Source: Pseudovirgaria hyperparasitica
Lineage: Eukaryota; Ascomycota; Dothideomycetes; Acrospermales; Acrospermaceae
Assembly: GCF_010093815.1 (NCBI RefSeq)
Contig: NW_022985566.1
Span: forward strand, 324,884-388,883
Direction of reading: 5' to 3'
Length of the DNA: 64,000 nt
Every line of letters begins with the position of its first letter. The first letter of the stretch is position 1. The notes below the pieces were generated by a model. The model made no database searches and was not told the DNA's origin. It saw only the letters and a program-made list of their open reading frames with translations. This document shows positions 1-11,038 of this stretch, in pieces. Made by a program: the position numbers and the translations under genes.

Positions 1-528
1 TATAATAACATAATCAGATAAGCCATATAACATATCATACACACACATACGTATTATGCTCATTTCTTTCATCTAGATATGATGTACATTCTTGAAATTC
101 TTACGGGCTTTTTTCATAGTAGAGCTGTTCAGAGTTTTCTATAGTCTTTCTAGTCATATATTACTATACTAATAAGTCTGCGATCAACATTCTAGATACA
201 TTTTTACTTACTTGTTATCCCTTCATTAAAACGACGTTGTTACATACGTAGCTTACTTACCTATTCGTTGGACGCCTAGTTTTTCTATTTCCCAGAACGC
301 CTCCGGGCTGAGCCTTGTAGACTACCTTGTAGCATTCCAGGTGATCGAAGCACCGGGGTATGTCACGGTGGCAACGTGGCGGGCAATTTACACCTCTGGG
401 CTACTGGTAGTATGGACTGTAGTCATTGTAGATGCACCGGTATTATGAAATTGCCTTGTACTATCTGTACAACTGGGCACTGCCCGTTCCGCGGCTTCAT
501 ATCCCCTGCAGCTCTTTGGGCCTGCCAT
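1..528. other. AT-rich gene-free stretch, 3' flank
   Basis: The first 300 bases are AT-rich with no convincing reading frame. The rest is the probable 3' flank of the minus-strand gene that ends at 529. I see no RNA gene or transposon part. Confidence 0.5.
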
Positions 529-1647
529 TCATGGCCTAAGAACCCAATCCCTATTGATCCATACATAAGCATTATTGCGCCTCGATACATAGTATTGCCC
601 ATCCCAGTCCGAATCCGCAGGACCAGTTCCTGAGACCCTTGCTGTGGCAGATGGCGACATGTTAGACGCTGAAAAAGCAGTTGAATACTGCGATGGCCTG
701 GTAGACGTCTGATACGAAGTCTGATACGAAGTCTGATACGCTGGAGAATTGGTAGACGTCTGATACGGAGTCTGATACGAAGTCTGATACGAAGTCTGAT
801 ACGCTGGAGAATTGGTAGACGTCTGATACGGAGTCTGATACGTTGGCGACGTGATAGACGTCTGGAACGCAGTTGGGTACACTGGCGACGTGATCGACGC
901 CGAATACATACTCTGATGCACTGGTGATGTGATAGCCGTTGGAGAGACATGCGAATAGGATGGCGACGTGGTCGACCTCGAGGAAGCGTATAATGGTGAT
1001 GTGATAGCCGTTGGAGAGACATGCGAATAGGATGGCGACGTGGTCGACCTCGAGGAAGCGTATAATGGTGATGTGGTGGCCGTGGGAGGGTTCAGATTAG
1101 GCAGTGGCGGGTTGGCAGTTATAGTGCGAACAACTCTGCCCTCCACGTACACTTTAATCTCACCACTTGTTGCATCGACGAAGACAGATCCTCGATCATC
1201 GTGGTCATTGCCCGTTGGTACATTGTAAGTCTCTGTTAGGTCCACGGAAAGACCTTTATCACTTAGCTTTCTTTCCATGATCTGTTGCTGTTCGAGGAGT
1301 GCCACGCTAGACTTGTAGATAGCGCAAATAACCAGAGAGCTAGAGTCTCCCAGAGCCTTTCGATGTTTTTTGTATTTGGACAACATGCGATCCATAAATG
1401 ATTCCACATGGTTGTTTCCAGCGTATGGGTCGTCTTCACTGCTGTCATCTGGCCGAGGTGCTACGTGCCCTAGCATTGCGCCTTTCGAAGAGACAATGAC
1501 AATAACGGAGCATGAACCGAGATTATCTGTCCCAATTCCAGGTATCTTGGAGAAAATTACGAGGCCAAAGTCGTTCATGGTGACTGCTTTTGCCAGTTCT
1601 ATCGATACCACCGTACGAAATCTGCTCATTTCGGGAGGGGTGTCCAT
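529..1647 (-). CDS. CheD-like N-terminal domain protein with repetitive Ser/Thr/Tyr-rich tail
   Basis: Single-exon gene of 372 aa; the start is the first ATG of the open frame, with a second Met at residue 7. Residues about 30-175 look like the bacterial chemoreceptor deamidase CheD. LGSC (the catalytic Cys position in CheD) is followed about 15 residues later by GHVAP (the His position). A long helix-like stretch follows, then a GSVFVDATSGEIKVYVEGR segment resembling the end of the CheD fold. Residues about 190-340 are low-complexity tandem repeats: two identical 24-residue units and several YQTS/SPxYQT units. The C-terminal 30 residues are ordered and rich in Trp and Tyr. The CheD resemblance is by eye; the substrate in a fungus is unknown and I assign no function. 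It could instead be an unrelated conserved fungal hypothetical protein. Confidence 0.7.
   Translation of the reverse strand: MDTPPEMSRFRTVVSIELAKAVTMNDFGLVIFSKIPGIGTDNLGSCSVIVIVSSKGAMLGHVAPRPDDSSEDDPYAGNNHVESFMDRMLSKYKKHRKALGDSSSLVICAIYKSSVALLEQQQIMERKLSDKGLSVDLTETYNVPTGNDHDDRGSVFVDATSGEIKVYVEGRVVRTITANPPLPNLNPPTATTSPLYASSRSTTSPSYSHVSPTAITSPLYASSRSTTSPSYSHVSPTAITSPVHQSMYSASITSPVYPTAFQTSITSPTYQTPYQTSTNSPAYQTSYQTSYQTPYQTSTNSPAYQTSYQTSYQTSTRPSQYSTAFSASNMSPSATARVSGTGPADSDWDGQYYVSRRNNAYVWINRDWVLRP
690..865. repeat. Short tandem repeats in coding sequence (YQTS units)
   Basis: Reiterated units around the words tctgatacgaag and gctggagaattggtagac, about 12-63 bases in hierarchical arrangement. They encode YQTSYQTS and TNSPAYQT repeats in the minus-strand gene 529-1647, and all copies stay in frame. 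Confidence 0.85.
926..1069. repeat. Perfect 72-bp tandem duplication
   Basis: Two adjacent copies of a 72-base unit, starting at 926 and 998, that look identical by eye. They encode the same 24 residues (SPTAITSPLYASS and onwards) in the minus-strand gene. The lack of visible divergence points to a recent or homogenised duplication. Confidence 0.9.
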
Positions 1648-2049
1648 TTCGATAGAAGAAGTTGCTGCTTGTGGGTAAAGATCTTGAGAGAATTTCTTGA
1701 AACTATTTCAGGCTCAGGTTGACGCTGTGGGAAGTGCAAAGCTTTTATGTCGAGAGGCTTGTAGACTTGATTGAACCATCAGACCCTTGTCGTGGTCTGC
1801 GCCTTTTGGATATCACGCTGGTAATGCTGGAATGTACAACGCATAAGGCAACCATCGGACCTTCCTTGATGCTGATCTGATGGGAATGTTCCGCTGCTAT
1901 CCTGTCCTGTGTAACTTGCCGCACTTTGCACCGTATGGAATGCACAGTGCTGCCTAGGACAACCTACTAGACATTCAAACAATGAAAAAATTGTCATCAG
2001 TCAATGTGAAACGAACATGATCATGTGTCAGGCAAGATACACATATATC
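1648..2049. other. Intergenic spacer
   Basis: Between two minus-strand genes. It holds the presumed promoter of the CheD-like gene. No ORF with family resemblance and no RNA gene was seen. Confidence 0.5.
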
Positions 2050-2982
2050 TCACATTTTCTTCCGGTTTTCTGTGCCATAAAGCTGGCACTCCTCTGCTTC
2101 CTCAAGAATGAGGGCAACGTCATTTAAGTTATCCATCTCAGCCCAATATCGTGGTGTTTTACTCTTCGTGTCCAGTTTCAAAGGGTCAGCACCCACCTCT
2201 AACAGATACTTAACGATGTCCACCTTTCCAAACTCTGCAGCCCGATGGAGTGGTGTACCGAGGCCAAACCCTATACGCGCCCGAAATCCTTTGGGGTCAT
2301 TCGCATACTTCACCTCGTTGATTGGTACTCCTAGCTCTACGAGTCGACGAACCACCTCTAGAGCGTCAGGTTTATCCCTGATAACGGCCCAATGCAGGAG
2401 TTGTCCAAAGTTCTGGTTTGCCCCACGAGAGAACAGATAGTCGATAAGTTCCAGTGGAGCTCTCAAAATAGCATCGGACATAGGTGTCAAGTCATAGTCG
2501 CAGCGGCTGTTAGGATCGGCACCATGGTCAAGAAGCCACCGAACCATTTCCCAATCACCCTGACTTATGGGAATGCTGGGGGACCGTAAGTAAAGATCAT
2601 AGTTATAAGCGTGGAAAAGTAACCTCAACGCCGAAGCCTCACCCCGGCCTCTCGGCGTGTTTATATCCCACCCAAGCCCAAGGAAGAGATTCAGAACCTT
2701 GTATTTTCGGGAACGTACAGCGGCTACAAACAGAAAACTTGAAAGTTCCGAAATCTTCTCATCAAGCAGGTATTGAATGAGTTCTATGTTCTGCTTTGCC
2801 ATGGCGACAAGTAGCGAGTCGAACAACCAGCCGGGACGAGGCATATTTCCCCCAGATTTCGGCCACCCAGGCGTGTGTAGTAGACGCTGGACTTGTTCTT
2901 TAACACCATCGATATCTCCTCGACAAGCGGCCTCGTAACACAGCCTGACTTCCACGGGCCTTGTCAATGTTGGCGAAGACAT
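2050..2982 (-). CDS. Ankyrin-repeat protein
   Basis: Single-exon protein of 310 aa made almost entirely of ankyrin repeats. Recognisable units include the VRWLLDHGADPNSRCDYDLTP segment (about residues 145-165), IDYLFSRGANQNFGQLLHWA, and near the C-terminus GTPLHRAAEFGKVDIVKYLL followed by VGADPLKLDTKSKTP. No additional domain (kinase, NACHT, SOCS) is attached. Ankyrin repeats mediate protein-protein contacts, and the partner here is unknown. Such stand-alone ankyrin proteins are numerous and variable in filamentous fungi. The start is the first ATG of the frame (MSSPTLTRPVEVRLCYEAA) and gives a complete first helix pair. Confidence 0.85.
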   Translation of the reverse strand: MSSPTLTRPVEVRLCYEAACRGDIDGVKEQVQRLLHTPGWPKSGGNMPRPGWLFDSLLVAMAKQNIELIQYLLDEKISELSSFLFVAAVRSRKYKVLNLFLGLGWDINTPRGRGEASALRLLFHAYNYDLYLRSPSIPISQGDWEMVRWLLDHGADPNSRCDYDLTPMSDAILRAPLELIDYLFSRGANQNFGQLLHWAVIRDKPDALEVVRRLVELGVPINEVKYANDPKGFRARIGFGLGTPLHRAAEFGKVDIVKYLLEVGADPLKLDTKSKTPRYWAEMDNLNDVALILEEAEECQLYGTENRKKM

Positions 2983-4512
2983 TGTCCTGAGTGGATGCGT
3001 GTTTGGTAGGAAGTTGCCTCTGGCTCAAGAAGTCTTACCACTTCGCGGGGTAATTAGGCAGTATGTGCGACCTAATTGCGTAAGTGTGATCTCAGTGGAT
3101 TGAGACTTCCTGCCAAGGCGCCACGAGTGCGCGTTCAGGTGTCCAGTTCTTACAATTTTTAAGACAGCATCTAGGTCTTATCAGTCATAGACAATACCAT
3201 AGCCCTGGTACTTCTTATACCAACAGCGGGTTCAAAAAGTGACTGAACGCCGATGTGTCTCTGCGCGCAGATCGCAACATTAAAACAAAGATAATATTTA
3301 AGAGATTAATCTATAGATTACTAGTGGATTTAAGTATAGGAATGCTAGCATGGTTTTGGTAGTTGCCGATGATCGGTGACTTTTGAACCCACTGATGTAT
3401 TATCTTTTATCATTATCTTTCATTAGCTCTATTTTATACATATAGTTAGTTATTACTAGGTATAAAGATAGAAGAGAGAGCTATAGCTCGAAATAATACT
3501 AGTTTTATATATATATATATATATCATGAGTATAAATATAGTAGAGAGAGATAAGAACATAGAAATGTAGGAGATTTATTCTGTAGAGAGAGTGCAAACA
3601 TAAAGACTTGATAGCCTTGCCAGGAAGAAAAGACATGGCAATCTTCCATCCTTCATCTATAAGGTTGGTCGGTCTATTCTAGTACCGACCTAATGGTTAC
3701 TATTGCCTGACTATACAAGGCTAGTCAGATCGGTGACACTTACTAAGACCATCTCCTCTGCAAGGCATCGGATGGCGCCTTGCATAATCTGACGGGGAGA
3801 GTGTACCTTACTTAGTAAGACAACTTAAGTTTGCCCTCTCCATAAAAAAGGAAAACCGTCATGACAAGACCCTTCCTGGCACATAAGATGAACACCTATC
3901 ATTTCGACGACAGCACTATTAGATAGTGACAATATGCCTCAAGCTTACACCCCCAGTTTGTTTCTCTGCCAAGAGAGAATGAAACGGATCGTGCCATGCC
4001 CATGGCCCCAATCGGGTACAGCCATTGGCGGCGGGCCTGACTCGTATAAGCCTCAGGCGGAGTCTCACGTCCGTCCGATCCAGACTGAAAACTTAACCTT
4101 TTTCCTGTGCTCGTAGCCTCGTCTCGTCGGGCCGCCTGGTCAAGCAGGCAATTCACGCTTTGCGACATGTGCCATGAGAGCAGCCGCGCAACCGCCACAG
4201 TGAAATTGCATTACGATGGACTGGCATGGTGGAAGTAAACCATTAATTAATGCGATAAAGGGTGCATCGGTGAAGCCGACCATGTGATTTGATATGATAA
4301 CGATAACAATGCTTACTCTCAATAGACTTGCCCCGAGGCGTGTGGCGATACCGTCCGTATAATATAATGCAGAAGACAGCGAATGCGAGTACGAGTCTAG
4401 CAAGTATCTAGACAAATAGGAACCTTACAAAGCTACGAGCTTCGATCTCTCTACGACGCGTTCTTGCCAGGGATATGATGATTGATGCTTTGTGATCATG
4501 CTTTGGGGTATC
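2983..4512. other. Gene-free AT-rich interval
   Basis: About 1.5 kb without a supported gene. The part 3290-3620 is strongly AT-rich with a short (TA)n tract near 3506-3525 and repeated gagagag words. The part 4000-4450 is more GC-balanced but has only short frames. It may include old mobile-element debris, but I find no paired terminal repeats or coding remnants to support that. Confidence 0.5.
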
Positions 4513-6158
4513 TCAGAAAACTGTGCCGTCAGAAACGATCATGATGGGGGGCTCCTTCGTATTGGGTCGCGATACTTCCGCAAGCTCACGGCCACCCTAT
4601 TATGAGTTAGTGACATGAATCCAGGGGAAAAGCCTGAAACAGACTCACCTTCCAAGTGCCGGCTTCAAGCATCTGTGCGAGAGACAGTGCGTCGGCTCCG
4701 CGCAGACTAAGCAGTGCATTGACCTCCACCAGTAATTCATCCAAGAATCCCACTGTAACAGCTCGCCATTCAATAATGACGTCGTCATCTACAGGGAAAA
4801 GTGGTACTACTTCCATGCTCGGCTGGCCCTTCAATTGCGCATTCTTTGCAAAGTTCTCGAGACCTCGCTTCGTGTCCTCGTCTTTCAGTGTGAGGAGACC
4901 CGTGTCGATGAGTAAGCCACCGTTTCGGTATTCGGGTAGACCCGTCATCAGTTCAACCCCTGCGAATCGTACATTGAGCAGCTTCGACATGGGAACCATG
5001 AGAGAATAGGCAAGCCACTGGGTAAGTTTGTGAAATGGCAGAATGTTCTCCCACGGGCGGTCAGGGTGTGATGGCATCTGAGAGCATGGCCAGGCATCGC
5101 CGATCGACACTCCATTGATGCGAGTTCGCGTTGCCGGCCATATTGGTCCAAGGCTGTCCATTAGAACTGTCCATAAGGTTGGGACTGGGATGATTGGGAC
5201 CGAAGATGCTTGCGTCGATGGATGGGAAAGAAGATAATCTGGTTGTGGTTAGCGTGCCCGTGAGAATGATATTAGCCATGAAATTACCCAGCATGTTTCC
5301 TGGACGAGCCTCAACCCCAAATACCTCCTGTTTCTGAAGAGCATCTGCGAGTCTATTGAGAAGTTCGGTACGTCCTTCTAGGCCATTGATAGGATTCTGG
5401 TCGGTGACCTGTAGGCCCCGTGCCACAGCGGTCACATCAAGCCTACGCAGTCCCCTGCTGTCAACCTGATGCGGAACGGCGACATTGCTGCTGAACAGAC
5501 CAGCTTTGAACATCTCCAAGCTTGCAATAGCGAGGCCTTCACTCCGACGATAAATTTTTCCACTCTCTTTGCTTCGATATTGCCATTTCGTCCCTGCGCC
5601 TGCATCAAGGAGTACGGAGACGAGGAAGAGGTCAATCAACCGACGCGTACGCTCCTGTGCGTTAATTTGTGTTGACCAGGAGGCCAAGAGCTGGTCAACA
5701 CGTGGACGACCACCGACTTCAAAGTGTTGCCAGCGGCCATGAGGGGGAATGGTGGAGTAATCAGGGGCGAAGTCACGCTGTGGACAAGACACATTAGTTG
5801 TTGAAGCCAGAAAAAGTATGAAATGACCGACCTTGATGATCGACACTACATAGCCAGCAGTGTCGGCAAACTTGTCCAGATCCACAACAAAATGCTTCAA
5901 TTGATTCTTCTTGGCCTTCTCCAACACCAGCTTCGAACGATCTCTGACGGCATATATGCTGCGAAGATACCCCACAGGATCTAGATTCGGGTCTGGAGCT
6001 TTGGGAAGGGTGATATCAGGGAGAGGGTTGGAGGTACGCGAGTGAGCGCTCTGTGACATAGACATGGCTGGCGACCTTGAAGAGCCATTGGAGACTGTAG
6101 AGTGCGTGCTGGCTCCTGAGAGTGACGGCTTGTTGCCTTTTCGACCAAACAGCCCCAT
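4513..6158 (-). CDS. URC4: DUF1688 protein, uracil catabolism protein Urc4
   Basis: Four exons on the minus strand: 5832-6158, 5288-5777, 4649-5238 and 4513-4596; 496 aa. The introns (54, 49 and 52 nt) have GT..AG ends and CTAAC branch-like words. After splicing the frame is continuous with highly conserved DUF1688 blocks: RDFAPDYSTIPPHGRWQHFE, LLDAGAGTKWQYRSKESGK, NGLEGRTELLNRLADALQ, LPEYRNGGLLIDTGLLTL and the C-terminal PIMIVSDGTVF. Urc4 is needed for the URC uracil-degradation route described in the yeast Lachancea kluyveri; its exact chemistry is unsettled. The first 50 residues are Ser-rich and poorly conserved. No other URC gene is adjacent. The 54-nt first intron has no stop and is in frame, so retention would add 18 residues. 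Confidence 0.93.
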
Positions 6159-7886
6159 GTCTAGAGTTGTCGGGGCTCTCCGTCTGGTTTAGAGCGCTCG
6201 GGCAAACACGAGTGGGTCAATTGATGTCTGAGCTGGAAGTCTTTGAAGATAACGAGCGTAAAGCTGTGGTAGGCAACGTGCTTGCGGCCAGATACAAGGG
6301 ACGTGTGTGTGTGTGGGTGCAGGCCAAGTCGACAGCGGCACTTCCACCTAGAGGCAATTGTGTTTGTATACTGGCGGGGCTCAGCAAGTGAATCCAGGCA
6401 GAGAGCTGCAAGACCAAGCGCACCGCACCACGTAGGATTACGTAGCAGGGAGATGGACGAGTGAATAACGAGAACGAAAGAGGAGGGAAGAGAGAGAAGG
6501 AGAAGAAGGGGGAACCCGGGAGTTGGGATGCTTGGATGGATAAATTGGTGAACGGTGTGGATTGGGGTAGAAGCTAGGGCTCTGGATGGAAAGCTGGAGG
6601 AACGAAAGGCCCGAGATTTGGGGCCAGCCCTAGGTCCCCCTTCCGTAGTCTTGGCCTGCTTTTTGCCTCGCACCGCAGGCACACGGCAGAATCAAACGAA
6701 ATAGCAGCACACCCAGGCAACATGTGGCAGCCACAGACTCAGGCAAAGTTCAACCAGACTATAATTTCTCCATGCGAGTCACGTTAGCGTCCCATCGCAA
6801 AGTGCACCTGGCGAGACCTGAAGACTGACTACCGGCCTGTTCTCCCTCGGTCGCGTGGCGTACAAGGTCCAACGCGATCGAGCTCAAGCGGCGAGATGGC
6901 CTCGCTCTAGCCAAACGTTGTTCTGCCTCCTTCTATGTGCTGTGCTAACACTGTAATATTGCCCTTCGTCCAGATCCCACTCCGCTCGCCTATCGCAGCT
7001 GTTCCCCGGCAGCATCCTGTTGATCTCGCTGTCTAGGATGTCTCAGACTGTTCAGCTGTGGCGGGTAGCGGCACAAAGGGGTGCGTCCAGGGGTCGGGGC
7101 CATCAAGGATGCCAGTGTCCTCCCCTCGTCCCTGCAAAGGCGTGGACCCGTTGGCCGTAGCAGGGTTCCGTTCACCAACTACCCTGGATCTGTACTATGT
7201 CTATGCACGACACAAGCCGTGAGCTGTCTTCGAGAATTTCGAGGCGATGATGTGTGCTGCTCCTGTCGCTCGTCGCTTATCGGGTTGCTGGTAACCATGC
7301 ACGGAAAATAACCAACAACAATTATAGTTGTGGTAGCTCGAGACTGCAAGCAGGGACTCTGCAGCCATGCTTATCTATGTTCCGGTTTCCTTGGACGCTG
7401 CGAACGTCAGCGGCAGTCCTCGCTGATGAACAACCCTCTTTGCACCCGGTGACCATAGTTGATCCTGTGGAGGAGTTCTCTGCCCGGGCGCTCGGCAGGC
7501 TACTGTATTCGTGTAGTAGGGTTGCGGCTATGGCTCAATCGTTGTTCTTTGAGGGTTCTTTGTGAAAATGGAGGCGTCCAAGTGCAAGATGCATCCATCC
7601 ACCTCTGTAAACTCATTCGGGGCGATCGGGGCATACGGAGCAGCGCCGCGCATTCCATATCAGGCTTCCAGGCAATAAGGCACGAGTACGTTAATACAGC
7701 TCAACAGTGATCTTGTGCTTCAGTATAACTGGTTTAGTCTTCAGACCTCACGTAACGCTATACACAATCAAGAATCATGCTACGACGCGTCTAGTCTGTA
7801 TAGGCAGATAACTCTGAGATCGCTGACTTCGACGCTGATGCGTTCACGCCTTACCCCGCCAAGTGTGTGTGTGTGTCGCTGTCGAT
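6159..7886. other. Divergent promoter region between URC4 and the auxilin gene
   Basis: A 1.7-kb gap between divergently transcribed genes. It contains (GT)n words at about 6301-6316 and again just upstream of 7887, and purine-rich tracts at 6475-6510. Open frames here lack family resemblance, and those on the minus strand near 6161-6682 overlap the likely URC4 leader. Confidence 0.5.
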
Positions 7887-10638
7887 ATGGATGATCTCTC
7901 AGGCCTCAATTGGAGCTCCGGCTCTAATGGCCAACCCAGCAATATCAAGGCGAACTTTCCGACCATGAACCGGCCCATGAATATGGCACTCAGCCCTGCG
8001 AACTCCGGCCGCTCGACCCCACTATCGTCGCAGAACAGCGGCGCATTCTCATCTCTTCCTGCCCAGAAGCCAAAGATTGGATCGAAACCGTCTACACCTG
8101 CCAACGATAGCTTCGCGAGCTTGGTGACCTCAGCTTCTTCTCCAAAACCACCAGCAGCCCTATCGTTACAAGAGCGACAGCGGCAACTGTTAGAAGAGAA
8201 GGCAAGACAAGCAGGTTTGAACCATACAAACCAAGACGCGCACTTCTGGGATAATCTGGGCCAGACAGACAAAGGCAAGGCTCCTTCGTCTTTTCCTGTA
8301 CCGTCAATAAACAGAGTGCACTCACCCCTACAACAAACGGTTTCAACTCCCCAAAGCGAGTCGGAGCAGGATATTCTTGCTGCTTTCAGTTCTGACGCGA
8401 AAGTGGACTCATCGAGCCACTTCCCCCCTCCTGCGCAAGACCACACGCCTTTCGAGAATGACGACGACGACGATCCTTTTGGTCTTGGTTCCCTGCCACA
8501 AAACAAAGTCCAGCCTGTCGCCGCGAACCCGACGCATCCCGAGCAGGACGATGATATATTGGGAATGCTGGGAAAGCCAGTATCTGAACTTCCTAGAAAT
8601 GCAAACGAAAAAACTAAACCTGCCCATGTAACTCGTGAGCTATCTCCTAATGAAAACGTATCATCACCACGGGACAAAGCAGTTGCCGAAATAGTCGACA
8701 TGGGCTTTCCAGCTGATAGAGCTGCCCGTGCGCTTGCGCAGACTCAGTCCGGAACAAATGTACAACAAGCCGTGAGCATTTTGTTGAATCAGGCCCATCA
8801 AGAAGCGACAGAAAGATCTCAAGGCAGCGGTCGGTCGCGTCCAGACAGTAGAGATCGTTCTGATCGGAGAGCCTCCCCTGCTTGGGCTCAAGAAAACACC
8901 AGTCGTCCATCATCAAGGCCGGCGAGGGGTGACAACAGGACTTCGACTGCGGAGAAGGATGTAGCTCAGTACGCGCAAGATATTGGGAGTTCGTTGTTCA
9001 AGTCGGCAAATTCATTGTGGAAGACAAGCCAAAAGAAGGTGCAAAGAGCTGTGGCAGACTTTAATCAAGATGGAGACCCAAGCCAGCCAAAATGGATGCG
9101 GGATGCAATGAAAGCTCAAGCGCAAGCAGCACAGCATGAGGAAGAGCGGAGTACTTCACGGCAACGTAATGGCGGAGGGTCAGATAGAAACGATATTTTG
9201 CAGACGGATACTAGAGTCACCAACGAAGCCATGGCCCTAGAGGCCAGCCACGGTCCTCCAAGGCGGAACAAAGCTCCAGAGAGAGGCCCTAGTCCCATGG
9301 ATGCAAGCCTCAGAGGACGGCTATCCGAGCTGCCTTCTCGAGAAGCACCAGCATGGGCGTCTGATAATGTGAGAAGACCGGAACCCGAGAAAAGACCTAT
9401 AGCAAAATTGAGTCGCCAGGACGTGGAAGATCAGTCCGCGCAAGCATACGTAAGCCCAGCGCGGCGAAAGAAGGCAGGTCCTCCGCCTGCTGAACCCCAA
9501 AAGGTCTCGAGTAGCGAAAGCAGGGCTGCGGTGTCGACCCCTCTGAACTCGAATAACCCTTTCGCTCAAAGACCCAATTCCCAAAATCCTACCTCGGCGC
9601 CGCGTAACTCAGCGCCAATCGAAGTACGTCCCAAAGTACCTACACGTAATATCCCGAATGTTTCTCCTACAGCTTTGTCCACATCAGCTGCGCACCGGCA
9701 GAAAGGTACCGAGCAATTCAAACGCGGAGATTACTCCGCTGCACACTCTTCATACTCCTCGGCTCTAACTCAAATCCCATCGACACATCCTATCATCATA
9801 GTCATTCTATCGAACCGGGCACTTACATCACTCAAGAATGGCGATCCAAAATCTGCTGTAGCGGACGCCGATGGTGTCCTCATGATCATTGGTCCGTCCA
9901 AGGGTCACGGTGAGAAAATCTCCATGGGCGGCACAGAACCGGACAAAGACATGAGGGATTTCTTTGGTAAGGCCCTTATGCGGAAAGCAGAGGCATTAGA
10001 GAACATGGAGAAGTGGCACGACGCATTGAAGGTCTGGCGGGAGGCTGTAGAAGCTGGTGTTGGAGGTTCCGTGTCAATGCAGGGGAGAAATCGTTGCGAG
10101 AAGGCTATTGCGCCCAAGCCTGCCACGAAATCAGCAGCACCGAAGACAAAACCAAGACCAGCACCATTTACTTCGGCGATGGCAGACTTTGGTGGCGCTT
10201 TATCGGATGGCTCGGAGGCAGCGTCTGTCAAAAGACTCCGAGAAGCGAATGCTGCTGCGGATAAAGCTGATGACGAGAAGTTCAGGCTGTCTGATCAGGT
10301 AGATGCCAGGTTGATGGCATGGAAGGGAACGAAAGCCGATAACCTGCGTGCGCTACTTGGCAGCTTGGATAACGTTTTATGGCCCGAGGCAGGCTGGAAA
10401 AAGGTTGGAATGAACGAGTTGGTTATGCCTAATAAGGTGAAGATTGTCTACATGAAAGCTATCGCAAAGGTCCACCCAGACAAGGTAAGTGTTGTTTGGT
10501 TTTTACTCGTGGGATTTCTCTGACCTCATTTTACAGGTATCCCAAACAGCAACAACCGAGCAGAAGATGATTAGCGCGTCTGTCTTCAGCACATTGAATG
10601 AGGCATGGGATAAGTTCAAGACAGACAATAATCTTTAG
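7887..10638 (+). CDS. SWA2: Auxilin-like clathrin-uncoating J-domain protein (Swa2 type)
   Basis: Two exons, 7887-10484 and 10537-10638, with a 52-nt GT-AG intron; 899 aa. Domains in order: a disordered N-terminus with clathrin/adaptor-type acidic and DPF-like motifs (DDDDDPFGLGSLP), a UBA domain at about residues 262-305 (AEIVDMGFPADRAARALAQT), a disordered linker, TPR repeats at about 600-730 (AHRQKGTEQFKRGDYSAAHS), and a C-terminal J domain with the HPD motif in AIAKVHPDK just before the intron. This order (UBA-TPR-J) is that of yeast Swa2, which recruits Hsp70 to strip clathrin from vesicles. The ATG at 7887 is the first in frame; the frame upstream is a (GT)n tract without ATG. The second exon supplies the last J-domain helix (SASVFSTLNEAWDKFK). 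Confidence 0.93.
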
Positions 10639-11038
10639 ATTGGTGCATGAGTTCATTCAATTAGCGATATGATGAGCATTTAGGTAGATACGCTGCATGG
10701 CAAAAGTAAGATAGTGCGAATAATCCGAACCCATGCAGATATGCATCATAGACGGACTATGACTGTCTTTTCCCATCTATCCGTAAAACCTCTTGCTGAA
10801 CGAGAGGTAGTGGAACCTCGTGCAGCTCGCCACGTTGTGCAGACTAGACGTTCCTGAAAGATCGGCGTTTACCCCAGATTCTGTGCACGGACATCTATGC
10901 AGAGCCGTTGCGTCATGTGAAATTCCGAGTTTTCGCATCCACTATCTATGACTCCAATACGCGACTCACATATTGCATTGACTTCTACAACCTCGATAAT
11001 CGCGTTCAATCTCAGCTGCTGTGTTTGCTCCGAACGCC
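10639..11038. other. Intergenic spacer
   Basis: 3' flank of the auxilin gene and presumed promoter of the PQ-loop gene. I see nothing else in it. Confidence 0.5.

Noticed and set aside
3200-3900. AT-rich stretch that looked like possible mobile-element debris
   Set aside because: No paired terminal repeats, target duplication or coding remnant could be seen, so I do not call an element.
6161-6682. Minus-strand open frame of 173 codons upstream of URC4
   Set aside because: Composition is low-complexity, there is no family resemblance, and it overlaps the likely leader and promoter of URC4.
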